Shown here: one piece after another, positions 48,339-60,157 of the stretch
How positions within the stretch are numbered: position 1 is the first letter of the stretch
Layout: each line of letters starts with the position of its first letter
Assembly: GCA_951799425.1 (NCBI GenBank)
Contig: OX637409.1
Location: 18,277,960 to 18,341,959, forward strand
Source of the DNA: Ilex aquifolium
Lineage: Eukaryota; Streptophyta; Magnoliopsida; Aquifoliales; Aquifoliaceae
Reading direction: 5' to 3'
DNA: 64,000 bases
Notes under the pieces: generated by a model
Databases searched by the model: none
The model's input: the letters and a program-made list of their open reading frames with translations, nothing else
Told to the model about the DNA's origin: nothing
Made by a program: the position numbers and the translations under genes

Positions 48339-48901
48339 TGATGGGTCAAGCCCAAATGGCCCAATCTGTATAAAAAGCCCAAATCCCCATTTGAGGAGCC
48401 CAACTTCATTTAAGATCTACCAAGCCCAATCAGGCTCCATGCCTAGCCACGTCATCAAGGGGAGAGCAGAGGAGCATCACCTGCACAGCGGAAGGAAATG
48501 GTCCACCCTCACCTTATCTTTGACCGCATCTCATGGAAGCTCCTCAACCACCTCGCCCGTTGAGGATAAGTCGTGAGCTCCACCGAAATGCTTGCTAAGT
48601 TGCTGAAGAGTAGCCCAACCTGTTAGGGGACCCTTATAAATTGTAAGCCCCACCAACACTTGGGGGGCATCACACTTACCTGAGCACGACTCTCCCTCTT
48701 CTCTCTTAAAGCTTGTAAACTCTGCTCCCCGCTCCCTTGAGTTAATAAAAGCTCCCCGGCAACCAAAGCCATTCAAGAGTGGACGTAGGTCACGTTGACC
48801 GAACCACTATAACTTCTGTCTCTTCCTATTCTCTACTATTTTACTGCATTTATTAATTACACTTAACAGGTGGTGTGCAAAGACATTTTTGTGCATCATC
48901 A
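48339..48901 (+). repeat. 3' LTR of the gag-only element
   Basis: 563 bp, same length as the 5' LTR. Four differences were seen (C/T near 48418, C/T near 48706, C/T near 48816, C/A near 48882). Confidence 0.92.
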
Positions 48902-48914
48902 ACTAGCATTACTC

Positions 48915-50933
48915 ATTCCGAGTATTCTTGATTTTGCAGACTAAGACAAGATTGTAAGTTGATGTGGTGCCGTGGCGTTCAATAGGTGTAGGGTGGGTGG
49001 GGGAATTCAAAGAAATAGTGGTTGCCAACCACTTGTCTTTGCCCGACAAGATTTCTTGCAATTCTAATGAAGGATTGATTTTAACTTATCCTTTTAACAC
49101 GCAAACATGCTAGTGGATTTTTTTCACTTTTCATATCAAGTTTGTCTAATATCAATCGTTCCATATCAGAATTTCCCATTAAGCAATCCAGCTTGGTCTC
49201 ATTTTTTTCAAAGGGTTGGGTAACCATATTCTAAGTCCAACCCATTCGCACCTAACAGACTTACATGATATATCCTCTTTTTGAATTTTTTTTTTTTGGT
49301 ATTGGATTTTGCCACATAATAATAGATACAACATAGAGTCTCTTATCGGATTGCATGGAAAGATTACAACTCTAAAGATGCAATACTCATTATAGAGCCC
49401 CGAAAGCCGCACAGCCTCTGGTTCGGTTGAGTGCATGGGGGCGGACTCTTGTCGAGAGTCAGAGGGGGCTGGTTCACCAACCGCGAGAAACATAACATCC
49501 GTCAATATAAGATGATATTTATACTTTTTTTTTTTTTTTATAGAAATACAAAATTTAGACTCGTGTGAGAAGCTAAAGTTCAAAGAAAGATCACTAATAA
49601 AATACCGCATATAGTTACCGACGCTTGCCAATTAATTATGGCCATGTTCAAAATAAGTTGGTCCAAATCCTTGATTGTCCAGACAATAGCAATTTTTTGG
49701 GGTCATGTCATAGAGGTTTATCTCTCATAAATACCTTAGTCTCAACGTAGTTGGTCTGTCTTTGATCAGACCGGACCATTTGAAAAAAAAAAACAAAAAA
49801 AGGCAATATTTTTTGTCATTATCCCAAAAGAAGAACACTGTCAGTTTGAGCTATTTAATTCAAATTTAAATGCACCAGGATTGCAACTTGTGAAGGCAAG
49901 AACAAATGTGGACCTTAATCTAAATGCCATCTAGAATCTGTTGTGAGTTATTGTGGTGGGGCCCCATACATCCACCCAACTATGTGGACCACACTGCTGG
50001 GTCTTTAATAGTCTTAGTCTTACATGAAATCATGTTCCTCCCTATCTTGAAATTAAAGTGATGTTTAAGCTTCCACTAATTATCTATATCTAATTACAGC
50101 CAAAGTTGGCTAATTTGAACGTTGAAGCATGCTGTCCTTAGCTACTAATTAAAATAATTCAATATTCTAAAGTTTTTTGAGTCTGTTCGAGGGATTAAGA
50201 AGTTATCCACTCCAGTCAACACCTCGAATCAAGTCTTACAAACAACATAATGATTTTTTTTTTACATTTCTCGTATAAGTAAATTAGATCCAGTATCGTA
50301 AATCTGGAAAAGGGTAATGTTGTGCACGAGTTTCCCTTCACTTTTAGGTCTGATGAAGGCTAGATATACAAAGCGTTAACGTTACACGTAAAAAATTTGT
50401 TTCCACAACTCAAATCCATGACGTTTATATCACAAAAAAACATTCTTACTAGTGTGTCGAAATCCATCCTTATCCATCGTTGTTCATCTTAAAAAAATAA
50501 AGCTATTGAAGCTTTGCATGATAAACTGATGAGTCAAGGTAGGGCAACTTTCGGCCAAATCGTGTGGTAGCAATGGCATTCCTTACTGTTTAGGTAAAAA
50601 TTCAATGTAGTACGACAAAAAGGCAATACATATTGGCCTATGATCCTCGGATTTTTCAAACTTACTAGTGCCTTTCCCTTCCTGCAATTCCATAATTTAA
50701 GGTTAAAAAAAAAAAAAAGTACGCTTTAAGAAGAAAGACAGTATCTTTAGTCAAGGAACCACTTCATTGTTAGCTATCTTTAAGAATTCCAAGAGGGTTA
50801 CTTGTGTGTATTCGTGTGCGGGTGACTCTTTACCAACTTCTCAATAAAAAAAAGATTAATGTTATTTCGATTTAAAAATTTGACTTAATTAATGATATGA
50901 TAGTGACGTGATCGAATAAAATTATTGTAACTC
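48915..50933. other. Intergenic, no gene recognised
   Basis: AT-rich spacer. A 150-codon open frame at 49179-49631 on the minus strand has a lysine run from a homopolymer and no recognisable domain, so it was not called. No bounded repeat was found. Confidence 0.45.
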
Positions 50934-50936
50934 TAA

Positions 50937-51549
50937 TGCTCCGTTTGGTAGGAATGATGGAAAGTAGAAAGGATGGAAAATTTGAGAGATACACTTTTTA
51001 TCATTCAAGAAAGGAAAATAAGAATGATACACTTTCCTTCCTTTGTGTTTGGTTAGATGGATGAAAAATAAAAATGACTAATTTTTTTTTTTTTTTTTGT
51101 GCCGGATAAGATTAGGGGTGACAATCGAATCGTATCGTGTCAGATTCGTGTTGAGTCATTACGGATTTGTGTCGAACATTAGTCAAACCTAACTCAACTC
51201 ATTTAACTAATTGTGTCGTGTCGAGTTGCTTGCGAGTTGACCTATTTATTTATTTATTTTTATTTTTTTAAAAATATATATATAAATACATATTTTATCA
51301 TTGTATTTTTATATGAAATTAATGTATATATTAAAAGATATATAGACAAATAGATACATCTTAACACAAATAATTAACTTTCCATCCACTTTCCTTCCGA
51401 TTTTGGATGGATTGATTTTGGTGAGTTGGAAGGAAAGTTAATCCATCCACTTTTCCATCCTTCCTACTTTCCTTTCTTACAAAACATGATGTTTTATCTA
51501 TCTCTCCCACTTTCCATCATTCTATTTTTCCATCGTACCAAACGGAGCA
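50937..51549. mobile_element. PIF/Harbinger-like MITE with a probable nested insertion, 613 bp
   Basis: Perfect 14-bp inverted ends TGCTCCGTTTGGTA and TACCAAACGGAGCA. TAA target duplications lie at 50934-50936 and 51550-51552. The ends continue as GATGGAAAGTAG on the left and CTTTCCATC on the right. The centre, from a T-run near 51082 and then TAGGGGTGACAATCGAATCG at about 51112 to about 51360, is unlike the arms and probably a later insertion. Confidence 0.75.
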
Positions 51550-51603
51550 TAAATGTTGAAATTTTTCATTGAAATTCTATTTTTTTTTTAAGTTCAACGA
51601 TTA

Positions 51604-51795
51604 GGAGTGTCAGAGTCAGCTTATACACACCCCAACTAATCTCCTCCTCGGTCTGGTCAAAGACAAGTTATCCACATGCGAGACTAGGATATTCATGAGC
51701 GATAAATTTCTTATGGTCTAAGGATTGTCAAAATTCGAACTCAGAACGTCTGAATTTACAGTTCATCTGTGTTACCACTTGAGAATCTATCACTT
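51604..51795 (-). mobile_element. SINE-like fragment
   Basis: The order GTGTCAGAGTCAGCTTA, CACCCCAACTAATCTC, then ATTCGAACTCAGAACGTC resembles a dicot tRNA-derived SINE read from its tail. GAGTTCGAAT on the minus strand would be the B box. It is decayed and no target duplication was found. Confidence 0.42.
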
Positions 51796-51799
51796 GACA

Positions 51800-52985
51800 T
51801 ATTATTAAACCGAGTAAATGTTTTTAGGCCTCAATAATATTATTCTAAAAATATTTGCCAGCCCATACACCACTCTGTTTATGACTAGCAAATGCGCACA
51901 AATGCAAGTTTGGTGCTTTGTGCCCAACATGATGTGGCAGCAGCTAAAGCAACTTTGTGTTTAAATTTAAAAAAGATTAGGTTTAATGCATCAGAAAGCA
52001 CTACCCAAAACATTCCAGACAACATGACTTAAACATACATTGGTCATTGTCATGGACAACTTGAAGGACAATTATTATACAATTCAATTAGCTTAAGTTA
52101 TGATTAAAAAAAAGGTTAAAATCGATCCTAAAATGTTAGACCGATCAAAAATATGAGGATTAATTCAAAACAATCTCATTTTACTGAATTTTCACCGAAT
52201 TGTAACTTCAATCTTATTTTTTAATAATTTCGCTAGTATATTTGGACCCTAAGCTTGAACCTACCGGTTTATTCCGGAGACAAAGAAGCTTCTGTTGTAA
52301 GATCAAGTCACATCCCAAGCAAATGTTTCCCCTCAATTTGGCGTATTCCACATCAAATAGAAGCTCAAAACACATCAATAATTATATGGAGCACACAAAT
52401 ATTTTACAAAAAATTAGAATTATAAAGAGAGACCATCATTGTGATAAAGAAAGGATCAAGGGGCCATTGGCAATGGTACCACCATCATGCTCAACAATAA
52501 TTAGTTCAAGAGACCACAGTAGCAAGGGGACCTAAAGAAGAACAGATTACCCCACAAATCTCCCGAAGGAATCACCCAACATAACTTTTTTTTTTTGAAC
52601 TGTATGTACGAGAGAGACAATGAAGTTCGAATTCACTATCATTAGGTCTAATGACAGAGTGGTGTCTATTAAGCCAACTGTTGAATCCTCAAAAAGTAAT
52701 GTATTTGCTCTCATTGAGAAGGAATCACGCAACATCATTGCATCAATTTGCAGAGAAAGATAACCTTGAATACTCAAGATTCCATTCACAAAATGATTGC
52801 TAATTGGTACTGTGTATCTTCTTCCCCAATAACCAAACAAATAAGTGCCCAGAATTTGTAAAACAAAACCTCAAATACCCGATTGGAAAACAATCAATAC
52901 ACAGAAGTATCATTTGTAAATTCAATAAAGAGATAAATAGGTTGGGGGTGGGGACAAGAACAAAAGAACAATCTCAAATTACCTA
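51800..52985. other. 3' flank of the membrane-protein gene and spacer
   Basis: The right side should include the 3' UTR of the minus-strand gene that ends at 52993. 52575-52690 has a degraded repeat look (GTTCGAATTCACTATCATT). No other gene seen. Confidence 0.4.
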
Positions 52986-52992
52986 TTTCTAG

Positions 52993-53943
52993 TTAATTCA
53001 TGGGATTTATTGCACAATTGGATTTGTTCTCAAGTGGTCTGAATGTTGAAGGAGAATAAGTCACTGGAAGAACCTGTGAAGGAGTTGAATGATATACAAG
53101 TTGGTGGTGATGAATCTCTCTTCCTTTATCCTCACCAATATCATCTGCAATGAAAGAACCATCTCTTTCTTCAGTGACCACCATTGAATTTGGAGAAGCT
53201 TTAACCACTGACTCCTTAACAGAACCAACATTTTTCAGAGCCCTTTTTTCACCCTCCAGCTCAATCAATCTTCTCATCAGTTTCTCCTCAGCATCCTTCA
53301 GGAACTTAAACTTTGGAGGGGGTGAAGATCTCAACCTATTCATATCTGCTTCTGTTGATGATTCAAAGAGAGGATTGAATCCTTGGTGGTTATAAGAATC
53401 AAAAGGGTGAGTCTTCAAGGGTGGTGAGGACAAAGGGGTAAGAAAAGGGGTATCAAGAGCAATAATAAGGTCACTCAAGCTTCTTGTTCTGGACCCTTTT
53501 CTGCTTCTATCACCTCTTGATTTCCCATCATCAGACTCCAAATCCTCTTTTGTCTCCTCCTTGATTGTGAAAAGAAACCTTGGTGGCCCACAGAGATTGT
53601 GCAGCCTCATGAGCTCTGACTCTACACCTTCTTCACCATAGCCTTTCAGCAGCAAATCCTTGCATGTCCCTTGCTCTAGGTCTTTATCAAGGCCATCGGC
53701 AACAGGGTTTCTCACACGTATATTGAGCTCCTGAATGTTGTTGCTGTTCACTGAATTGGGTTTCTTCCAACAAGAGAGAGAAAAAAGATCTGTGGCATAG
53801 TTGGTGGTGTAGCCACCTTCAAGCTCTCTGTTGGTGATTCTCTTCTTCCAACACAACAGATAGTAAAGTTCTGCAATAAGTCCGAGGAGGATGCAACCAA
53901 AAACAAAGCTCAAACCAATACCTAAACCACTAAAAGATGTCAT
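52993..53943 (-). CDS. Plant single-pass membrane protein of unknown function, 316 aa
   Basis: I recognise the type (plant proteins starting MTSFSGLGIGLSFVFG with ELYYLL after the membrane span) but know of no assigned function. The coding sequence is one exon. Residues about 6-32 form one hydrophobic helix followed by WKKR, predicting the N-terminus outside and a long cytosolic tail. Conserved-looking blocks are LHNLCGPPRFLFTIKEETKE (about 114-133), a basic serine-rich stretch with RSRKGSRTRSLSDLI (about 145-160), TPFLTPLSSPP, and PPPKFKFLKDAEEKLMRRLI (about 208-227), likely a short helix. A splice acceptor (TTTTGCAG then GCTAAAA) lies 7 bp upstream of the ATG, so the 5' UTR contains an intron whose donor I did not fix. 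The tail could be phosphorylated; that is inference. Confidence 0.88.
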   Translation of the reverse strand: MTSFSGLGIGLSFVFGCILLGLIAELYYLLCWKKRITNRELEGGYTTNYATDLFSLSCWKKPNSVNSNNIQELNIRVRNPVADGLDKDLEQGTCKDLLLKGYGEEGVESELMRLHNLCGPPRFLFTIKEETKEDLESDDGKSRGDRSRKGSRTRSLSDLIIALDTPFLTPLSSPPLKTHPFDSYNHQGFNPLFESSTEADMNRLRSSPPPKFKFLKDAEEKLMRRLIELEGEKRALKNVGSVKESVVKASPNSMVVTEERDGSFIADDIGEDKGREIHHHQLVYHSTPSQVLPVTYSPSTFRPLENKSNCAINPMN

Positions 53944-53950
53944 TTTTAGC

Positions 53951-54932
53951 CTGCAAAATCACATCCAACTCAACAAAAGTGATCTTGCTTGAGAATTGTT
54001 CTAAGATTCTCTCACTTGTGTAGAGAAGAAACCAATAATCATCACTTAATATTATACTATAGCAAGTAGAAATCACCCAAAATAACAATAAAGGGGTTTT
54101 TTTGAAACCAAAAGCGCTATAGAACTGCTATAGTAAGTCCCAAGAAGTTTAGAAAATCATAATCATAAAAGGCAGAAAAGGAGAAATTGCTAAAAGTATT
54201 CCAGTTTCCAAAAAAACAATCACAAAACTCAGGAAGACCCTCTTCTTAATTTCCTATCAGATATCACAGATTTGCTAGAAAACCAGAAGACCCAAGAGGA
54301 CCTTTCGTCCAAAGTTCTCACATCATAACACACCTGTCATGATACCTTAAGGACTTTCTATACTGCCTGAAACACACGCAACAAGAAACAATGTTGCTTT
54401 GTGGAAATTCAGAGTGTGAAAATGAAAAAAGAAAAAAAACTTGTCTTTTAAGCCCAGAAAGGCATTTGCCAAAAATTACAGAAAAAAGACAAGAGAAAAG
54501 AAAAATAAGAAAACTAAGAAAAAGAGTAGGAATGAAAGTGACTTCTTTTAAAGATAAGTTCATAGGGAGGAAGGGCAGTCATATGATTTAGGCATTCTCG
54601 CCAGGAGAGAGAGAGAGAGAGAGTTTGATGGGTAAATTTGTGATATGTTTTGTGTGTGTATTATGGTTGGAGAGGTCACATCCTGTGGGAAGCTCACATG
54701 GGCTACCAAAAGGATGCTTAGAGAGTGAATAGGAAACCTGGTTAGACGATTGTGTTACACCCGTCGCCCAAGAAGATCTAGCTGGGCTTGTCTTCAGTGT
54801 GAGAGGAAGACTATGGTCTAAGTTTACAATTTTTTGAATTAGAAGTTACATCCATCTCGATGTTATATTTATTAAAGTTAAAGTTATAATTTTTAAACCC
54901 AAGTTATATTTATACCTATATCTATACTTATA
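53951..54932 (-). other. 5' UTR intron, leader and promoter region of the membrane-protein gene
   Basis: The acceptor next to the ATG implies a leader exon in this interval. A (GA)n run at 54605-54623 is a plausible marker of the transcription start region. No coding sequence was found. Confidence 0.4.
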
Positions 54933-55508
54933 TCTATACTACTAATAAAAATATTTTAACATGAAAAACTTTTGAATATCTACTTTACCCTTATAAAAAA
55001 TTGCAAATATCACTCTAATTTTTTACAATTAAATATTTAAATTATCATCATATCCTTACGTATTTAAATCTCCAAATTGTAAAACTTGAGTTTTTTTAAA
55101 AATTTTAATATACTTGATAGTATATATTATAAAGGAGTATATTAAATTTTATCTCAATTCCCCTAACTTATTCATAATTGTAGTAAAGTTCTTATAAGTG
55201 AAAATCCTAATCAAATGAATTTCAAAAAATTTAATTTTTCAAACATTACTAAAAAATCAATCTCAATCACAAAATTCTAAAAAAAAAAATATAACTTTAA
55301 CTATTTTTTTTTTATCTTTTTTCTAATAGTTAGCATAAATTTATGGAAACATATAAAGTTTTCATGATTCTATAATAGAATATAAGTAATGAAAAGTTAA
55401 GTTTGGTAAATTTGAGATAATATCTAATTCAAATACACACATAACTAATGTTTTATTAATTTTTGTATACAAAACTATTCACGTGCAACGCACGTAGTGC
55501 ATTTCTAG
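54933..55508 (+). mobile_element. Non-autonomous Helitron, 576 bp
   Basis: Starts TCTATACTACTAATAAAA directly after an A, and ends CTAG directly before a T, which is the Helitron A^T insertion pattern. A hairpin of perfect 6-bp arms (ACGTGC and GCACGT, 55481-55495) lies 9 nt before the CTAG. No inverted repeats or target duplication, as expected. No Rep/helicase coding sequence. Confidence 0.8.
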
Positions 55509-57543
55509 TAACTTTTAAAAATAAAATTATAACTGACTAGAGGACATTTATGATCGATCGCAATATTTCGTGATCGATTATAAATTATCTCAAGCAAATG
55601 TAACTTCACTTTTAAAATGTACTAGCAATGCACAACATACAACACATATTTAAATAATAATTTTTTTTATAAAAAATTAACTTATATTTGTAATTAAATT
55701 GAACAATAAATTATATGAAATATGAACTATTTTCAATATGAAATGTGATCACTTTTCATAAAATCAACTTATTCAGTGAATTTTCATTTAATCGGTCAAG
55801 AATCACATTCTATAGAAAAAACTCAAAAATTACCATCATAAGTACTATTAGAATATTTGATGCAAATACATCATTTTGAATTTCATTTATCCTATAATGC
55901 AACTTCTCTAACAGTAACTACAACGATTCTTTTCAACACTTGAAAGTCTAAAAGTGTGATGGTGAAAGCGGATGATCTTCGCCTGTTTGATTCATGGAAA
56001 GCAAGGAAACTCATAATTTTTAAGTAATAAATCAACAAAACAAGACGACAAGTAACCTCTTAAATATAGTGACTTGAGCTTATTTCAGTGCAAATGATGA
56101 TGGAAGATTGAATATCCTAAAATGTAGTGCTGTCAATGATGAATTATTCAAGATATAATAAATACAGTGCCTCAATAGAAATTGTTTCCCATGTCGGCTT
56201 TAAAATCAAATGTCATGCAAAGATCGTTGAACTTTTCTTTCTTTCTAAAATTCATGTAATGACCAAAAAAACCCTTAATATAAACAATAACAAACCTTTG
56301 TTTTTTTGCGTTAGACCATCATCAATGGAGGGTAAAATATGATTATTGAATCTTTAAAGGAGAGTGTAATCTCACCATTAAAGATTTGAGTTTTAAAAAG
56401 AGTATTTCTTGATTTGGGTTTAAAAAAATATTTCCCTTCATTTGATATAGGTAAGGGTGCCGACATGGCTTGAATCAATTTGAAAGGACATGTTCCAAAT
56501 AACAGCGTAGGGACAATCAAGTAAACTCTCCATGCTGCAGACACTTCCTCAATGACTATTGATTTCGACCTCCTTTTGTCCACATTTGCTTTTACCATAG
56601 TTTGATCCACACTTGAAAAAGGCTAAGAAGGAAGTTGTATGAGACTCTCATGTAAAATAACCACGTGAACAAAAGGGAAATGGAAGAATAAGGTTCCATT
56701 TACCCCCCACCCTCACAATAAATCTTTGCTTAAAAAGTTTCAAGAAACAATAATGACCTAGCTAATTATATTTAAGTACGACATTTCTAAACATGGTGAA
56801 CTCTCTTATGATAAATTTGGTGATGCGAACTATGTTTTCCAAATTCTATTACCTAGATAAGGGGCAACATAAAGAGGATGATAAAAGTCTAAACAGATGA
56901 TGCTTTTAAGGCGATGTTTGAAGAAATGACCATAGCATATACAGATAAACACAATATATGATGCATTTGCTATTTATTGGAGAAGAGAGTTTTGCTAGAT
57001 AACAAATTTCTAGAAGCTTGTGAACTCTAATTTTATTATTTTCTTCTTAATCATCCACTAATCTTTTTAAAAATACTATTACATTTATAAAATCCTAACA
57101 AATTCTAACTTATAAGATTAAGTACTACATTTGATCTTGGCCTAAAGGCCATATAAGTCTACCCTAGAATATGATGTCTTAGAAGATGTTGAGTAAGCAA
57201 GGTTGAGTATATATGTCATACAAGAATATTTAAACAAATTTTGAGGTACATTTCCTAGATTTTTACATAAATTTCCTATCTTAAAAAAAAAATGTAAAAC
57301 CAACTCAATGATTTTACTCCATCCGAGAATTCAATTCTAGTCCCTTGATCTTTTGCATATCATATTCTTGGCAATATTTCTTTAAATTTCATGAGTCATC
57401 ACGGTGGTGTAAAGAACTCGAAGCCACATAAAGGTTTTTTTTTTCCTCATAAAGTGAATCAAATAAGGTTAAGATGTAGCCAGTGAGAATACCAGCAGAA
57501 ATAGTATTCAAAAAATCCCTTGCCCATGGCCATTCTTTTAGTT
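55509..57543. other. Intergenic, no gene recognised
   Basis: AT-rich spacer. A 99-codon minus-strand frame at 56311-56610 reads smoothly but matches nothing I know. No bounded element seen. Confidence 0.45.
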
Positions 57544-57548
57544 AATAT

Positions 57549-58133
57549 TGATAGGCCGAGCCCAAAAGGCCCAAATCCATGTTGAAAGCCTAGTCATTAT
57601 CAAAGGCCCAAACTTATAAAGACCCAGCAGACCCAAGATGGTCCAAATCCAGTCAGGTTCATCAGGGAGCTACATCAGCTTGGCTACGACATCAAGGGAA
57701 CACTCAAGACCCTCACCTCCACCACCTTGGAAGCGGTCAACCTTCCTCATCCTTTGAGCGAGTCTCATGGAGAGCACCTCAACGGTCTCACCCGTTGAGG
57801 AGAAGTCGCAAGCCCCACCAGAATAGTTAGATAGTTACAATTAAGTCGCCCCAATCTGTTAGGGGACGACTATAAAATGTAAGCCCCACCAACACTTGGG
57901 GGGCATCACACTCAACTGAGCATACCTCTCTCCTCTTTCTCTAAGCTTGTACTATCTGCTCTCCCTACATCCCTGAGCTAATAAAGTAACCCGGCAACTC
58001 TAGCCATTCAGAAGTGGACGTAGGTCGCATTGACCGAACTACTATAATTCTCGTCTTCTCTTTCTACTTTAATTACTGCCTTTATTTCCAATTACTTGAC
58101 AGGTGATGTACAAAGTCAATTTGTGCATCATCA
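57549..58133 (+). mobile_element. Solo LTR related to the gag-only element, 585 bp
   Basis: An exact target duplication AATAT flanks it (57544-57548 and 58134-58138). It starts TGATAGGCCGAGCCC and ends TTTGTGCATCATCA. Blocks such as CACTTGGGGGGCATCACACT and GTGGACGTAGGTCGCATTGA match the LTRs at 44175 and 48339, but with many differences. It has its own TATA (CTATAAAATG). No interior is left. Confidence 0.9.
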
Positions 58134-58139
58134 AATATA

Positions 58140-60148
58140 TTCTATATGGAGATATCCAAATTCTACTACTCAAGACATTTTTATGACTTCCCTTAATCGT
58201 TTAATTTTTGCTTGGATTACTAAGATTTCTTCACTAACCAATTTTCAAGTGAAATTTAAGGGTTGCCATTTTCTAATTTTTTATTTTTTTTTTTGTTTGA
58301 GTTGCTCGTTTCAAGTGATCCATTTCTTATCAAAAGACCAACTTAAATGAGATAATATTAAGAAATCAAACTTTATGATAACTTGTAACACGATCCATCA
58401 ATGGTTAAGTACACAAGATTATCAATTAATAACAACACAGTAAATCATACAGATGATAAAGTAGTTTTGGGTTTGTGCTGGTAGAACTACATATACATAT
58501 TTATATTAGTAATAGACAACAATTAATCAAATGAACTACTAGAGAATTGAAACCACTTTTACTCTTATAGCCACAAACCACCACCAAAAATTATTTGTCA
58601 AATCATGCACGTTGAACCCATCTATCATAACACCAAAAGGGAACAACACAAAGTTAGACAATAGGACCAATACATGGAGCTGGTGAAACTAAGAAATTTA
58701 TGCTGTCAGAGTGCCATGAGAACCACCCTTGAGATCAAAGGAGTAAACATTTGTGAAAGGAGGCTGCCTTTAAAGATTGATTCCAGTTTTACCAAACTAA
58801 TCAAAGGAATGCCACTAAATTCCCAAAGTTCTACATTCACCAAATCCACCATAGTCACCTAACATTTATCCAATAAAATGCTAAAAATTTTGGCCATACC
58901 TCATTTCGGATTCTCATGGCCAAAAATCTTCACCTCCAACTGTCACTTCTAGATGGTGGGCGTTCTTCACTGTCAAAATGCACAAACCTAATTAGAAGAG
59001 ATAAACGAAATGCTAAATCAGACATAGGAAACCCATATGTGCACACATAGAATAAACAAGAATACATAGAAAGTGAAAGAAATTAAAGTGCAACAGGTTG
59101 GTGAAGAGACAAAGAAGACAATTCACATAGTAGTACATTTTACGTGATTGAATATTTACTTGGAAATATTCAGAATTTGTAAGGTCTGCAATCAATTGAA
59201 TATTTTTTCTCAGGATTTGTGAGGTCCCAATTTAATCGGTTAAAATGGAAATCGACTACACCGTAAAAAGCATATGAATCAACAGCTAGTTGAGTGGCAG
59301 GAGTGGTTACAAAAATGGTATTGTACAATTGTTCAAGGGTGAAATAGGCATTTTATATAATGTAACATAATAATATAAACAAATAACTATGAAAATAAAA
59401 ATATATGAAGGGTCATTTGCTTATTTAATTAATATTGGATAATTAAATACATAAAAATATGTTTTTTACCTTTTTAATAAGGACATAATAGTCAATTAAA
59501 AGTTTTTCACTTTTGTTGACATTTTAAAATAGTATAGATATAGATTATATCCTCGCATTGTCAAGGTTTAATTGGAAAAAAAAAAATAGTTAGAGACCTA
59601 ATGCTATTTGATAAGAAGAGTTTTGGTTCATATAAAATTTGCAGGTTAATAAGGCATGAAATGGAAAAAAATGACATTAATAAGAACATGTGGGGGTATA
59701 ATTGACTTATAGTAATAATTAGAAATAAAATAGAAAATCAAAAGTTTTTTCACAAATGCTGAGATATAGGGTGTGTTTGCCAACCAAAATTTAGCACTTA
59801 AAATGAATGTATTTCGCACTTATTAATTAATTTCGTTTGATAACTAAAATTTGAATATCTTAATATATTAAGTACTCCTTAAAAATAAGTTAAAATATTA
59901 AGTAGAAAATCTCTAATTTAATTCTGAAAACGCTCAGCAAAAGTATATTTAATAATATTTATAATATGATAATTCTATCCCGAAATATTTCACAATCCTA
60001 TTAAAACTCTAATTAGTGTTCTCCCCAAACCCCTAATCTATCTATCCTCCTCACCACCGTCTTCTTCAGGGACCACACAGCTAAGTTACTTCTTCCCTTT
60101 TCTTCTTCATCGCACACATAAACACATAATTACACACACACAATATAT
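58140..60148. other. Intergenic, no gene recognised
   Basis: AT-rich. From 59769 a GGGTGTGTTTGCCAACC block begins that may be the left end of a larger decayed element closing near 60619 (CCAAACAGTCC). Its termini match poorly. Confidence 0.4.
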
Positions 60149-60157
60149 AAAAAGTAT

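Larger units (their letters stand above)
44175..48901 (+). mobile_element. Gag-only gypsy-type retrotransposon (TR-GAG type), 4727 bp
   Basis: Two 563-bp LTRs (44175-44737 and 48339-48901) differ at only 4 positions by eye, so insertion was recent. The target duplication ACTAG is exact (44170-44174 and 48902-48906). The primer site TTTGGCGCCGTCTGTGGG begins within 2 bp of the 5' LTR. A polypurine tract GGAGCATTGGGGGGCAAA precedes the 3' LTR. Between them are one intact gag frame and about 2.4 kb of non-coding DNA with three tandem arrays. No protease, reverse transcriptase or integrase is present, so it must move by borrowing enzymes from an autonomous relative. Confidence 0.93.
39991..48914. 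mobile_element. A 165-bp MITE split into four pieces by three LTR insertions
   Basis: Pieces are 39991-40099, 43712-43723, 44139-44174 and 48907-48914. Joined they total 165 bp and follow, in order, the intact 168-bp family copy at 60158. The left end GAGGAATATTATTATAACCT matches GAGCAATGCTATTGGGACCT. The right end AGGTCTTACTAG plus CATTACTC matches AGGTCCAAATAGCATTTTCC. The breaks coincide with target duplications AATTC, ATTAA and ACTAG of the three insertions. Its own outer duplication is not preserved. Confidence 0.82.

Noticed and set aside
49179..49631. 150-codon open frame, minus strand
   Set aside because: It contains a homopolymer-derived lysine run and no recognisable motif or splice context.
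56311..56610. 99-codon open frame, minus strand
   Set aside because: It reads plausibly but resembles no family I know and has no supporting context. A protein search would decide.
58690..58862. Minus-strand reading with MVDLVNVELWEFSGIP
   Set aside because: Short, with a plus-strand frame over the same bases and no recognised family. Too weak to call.
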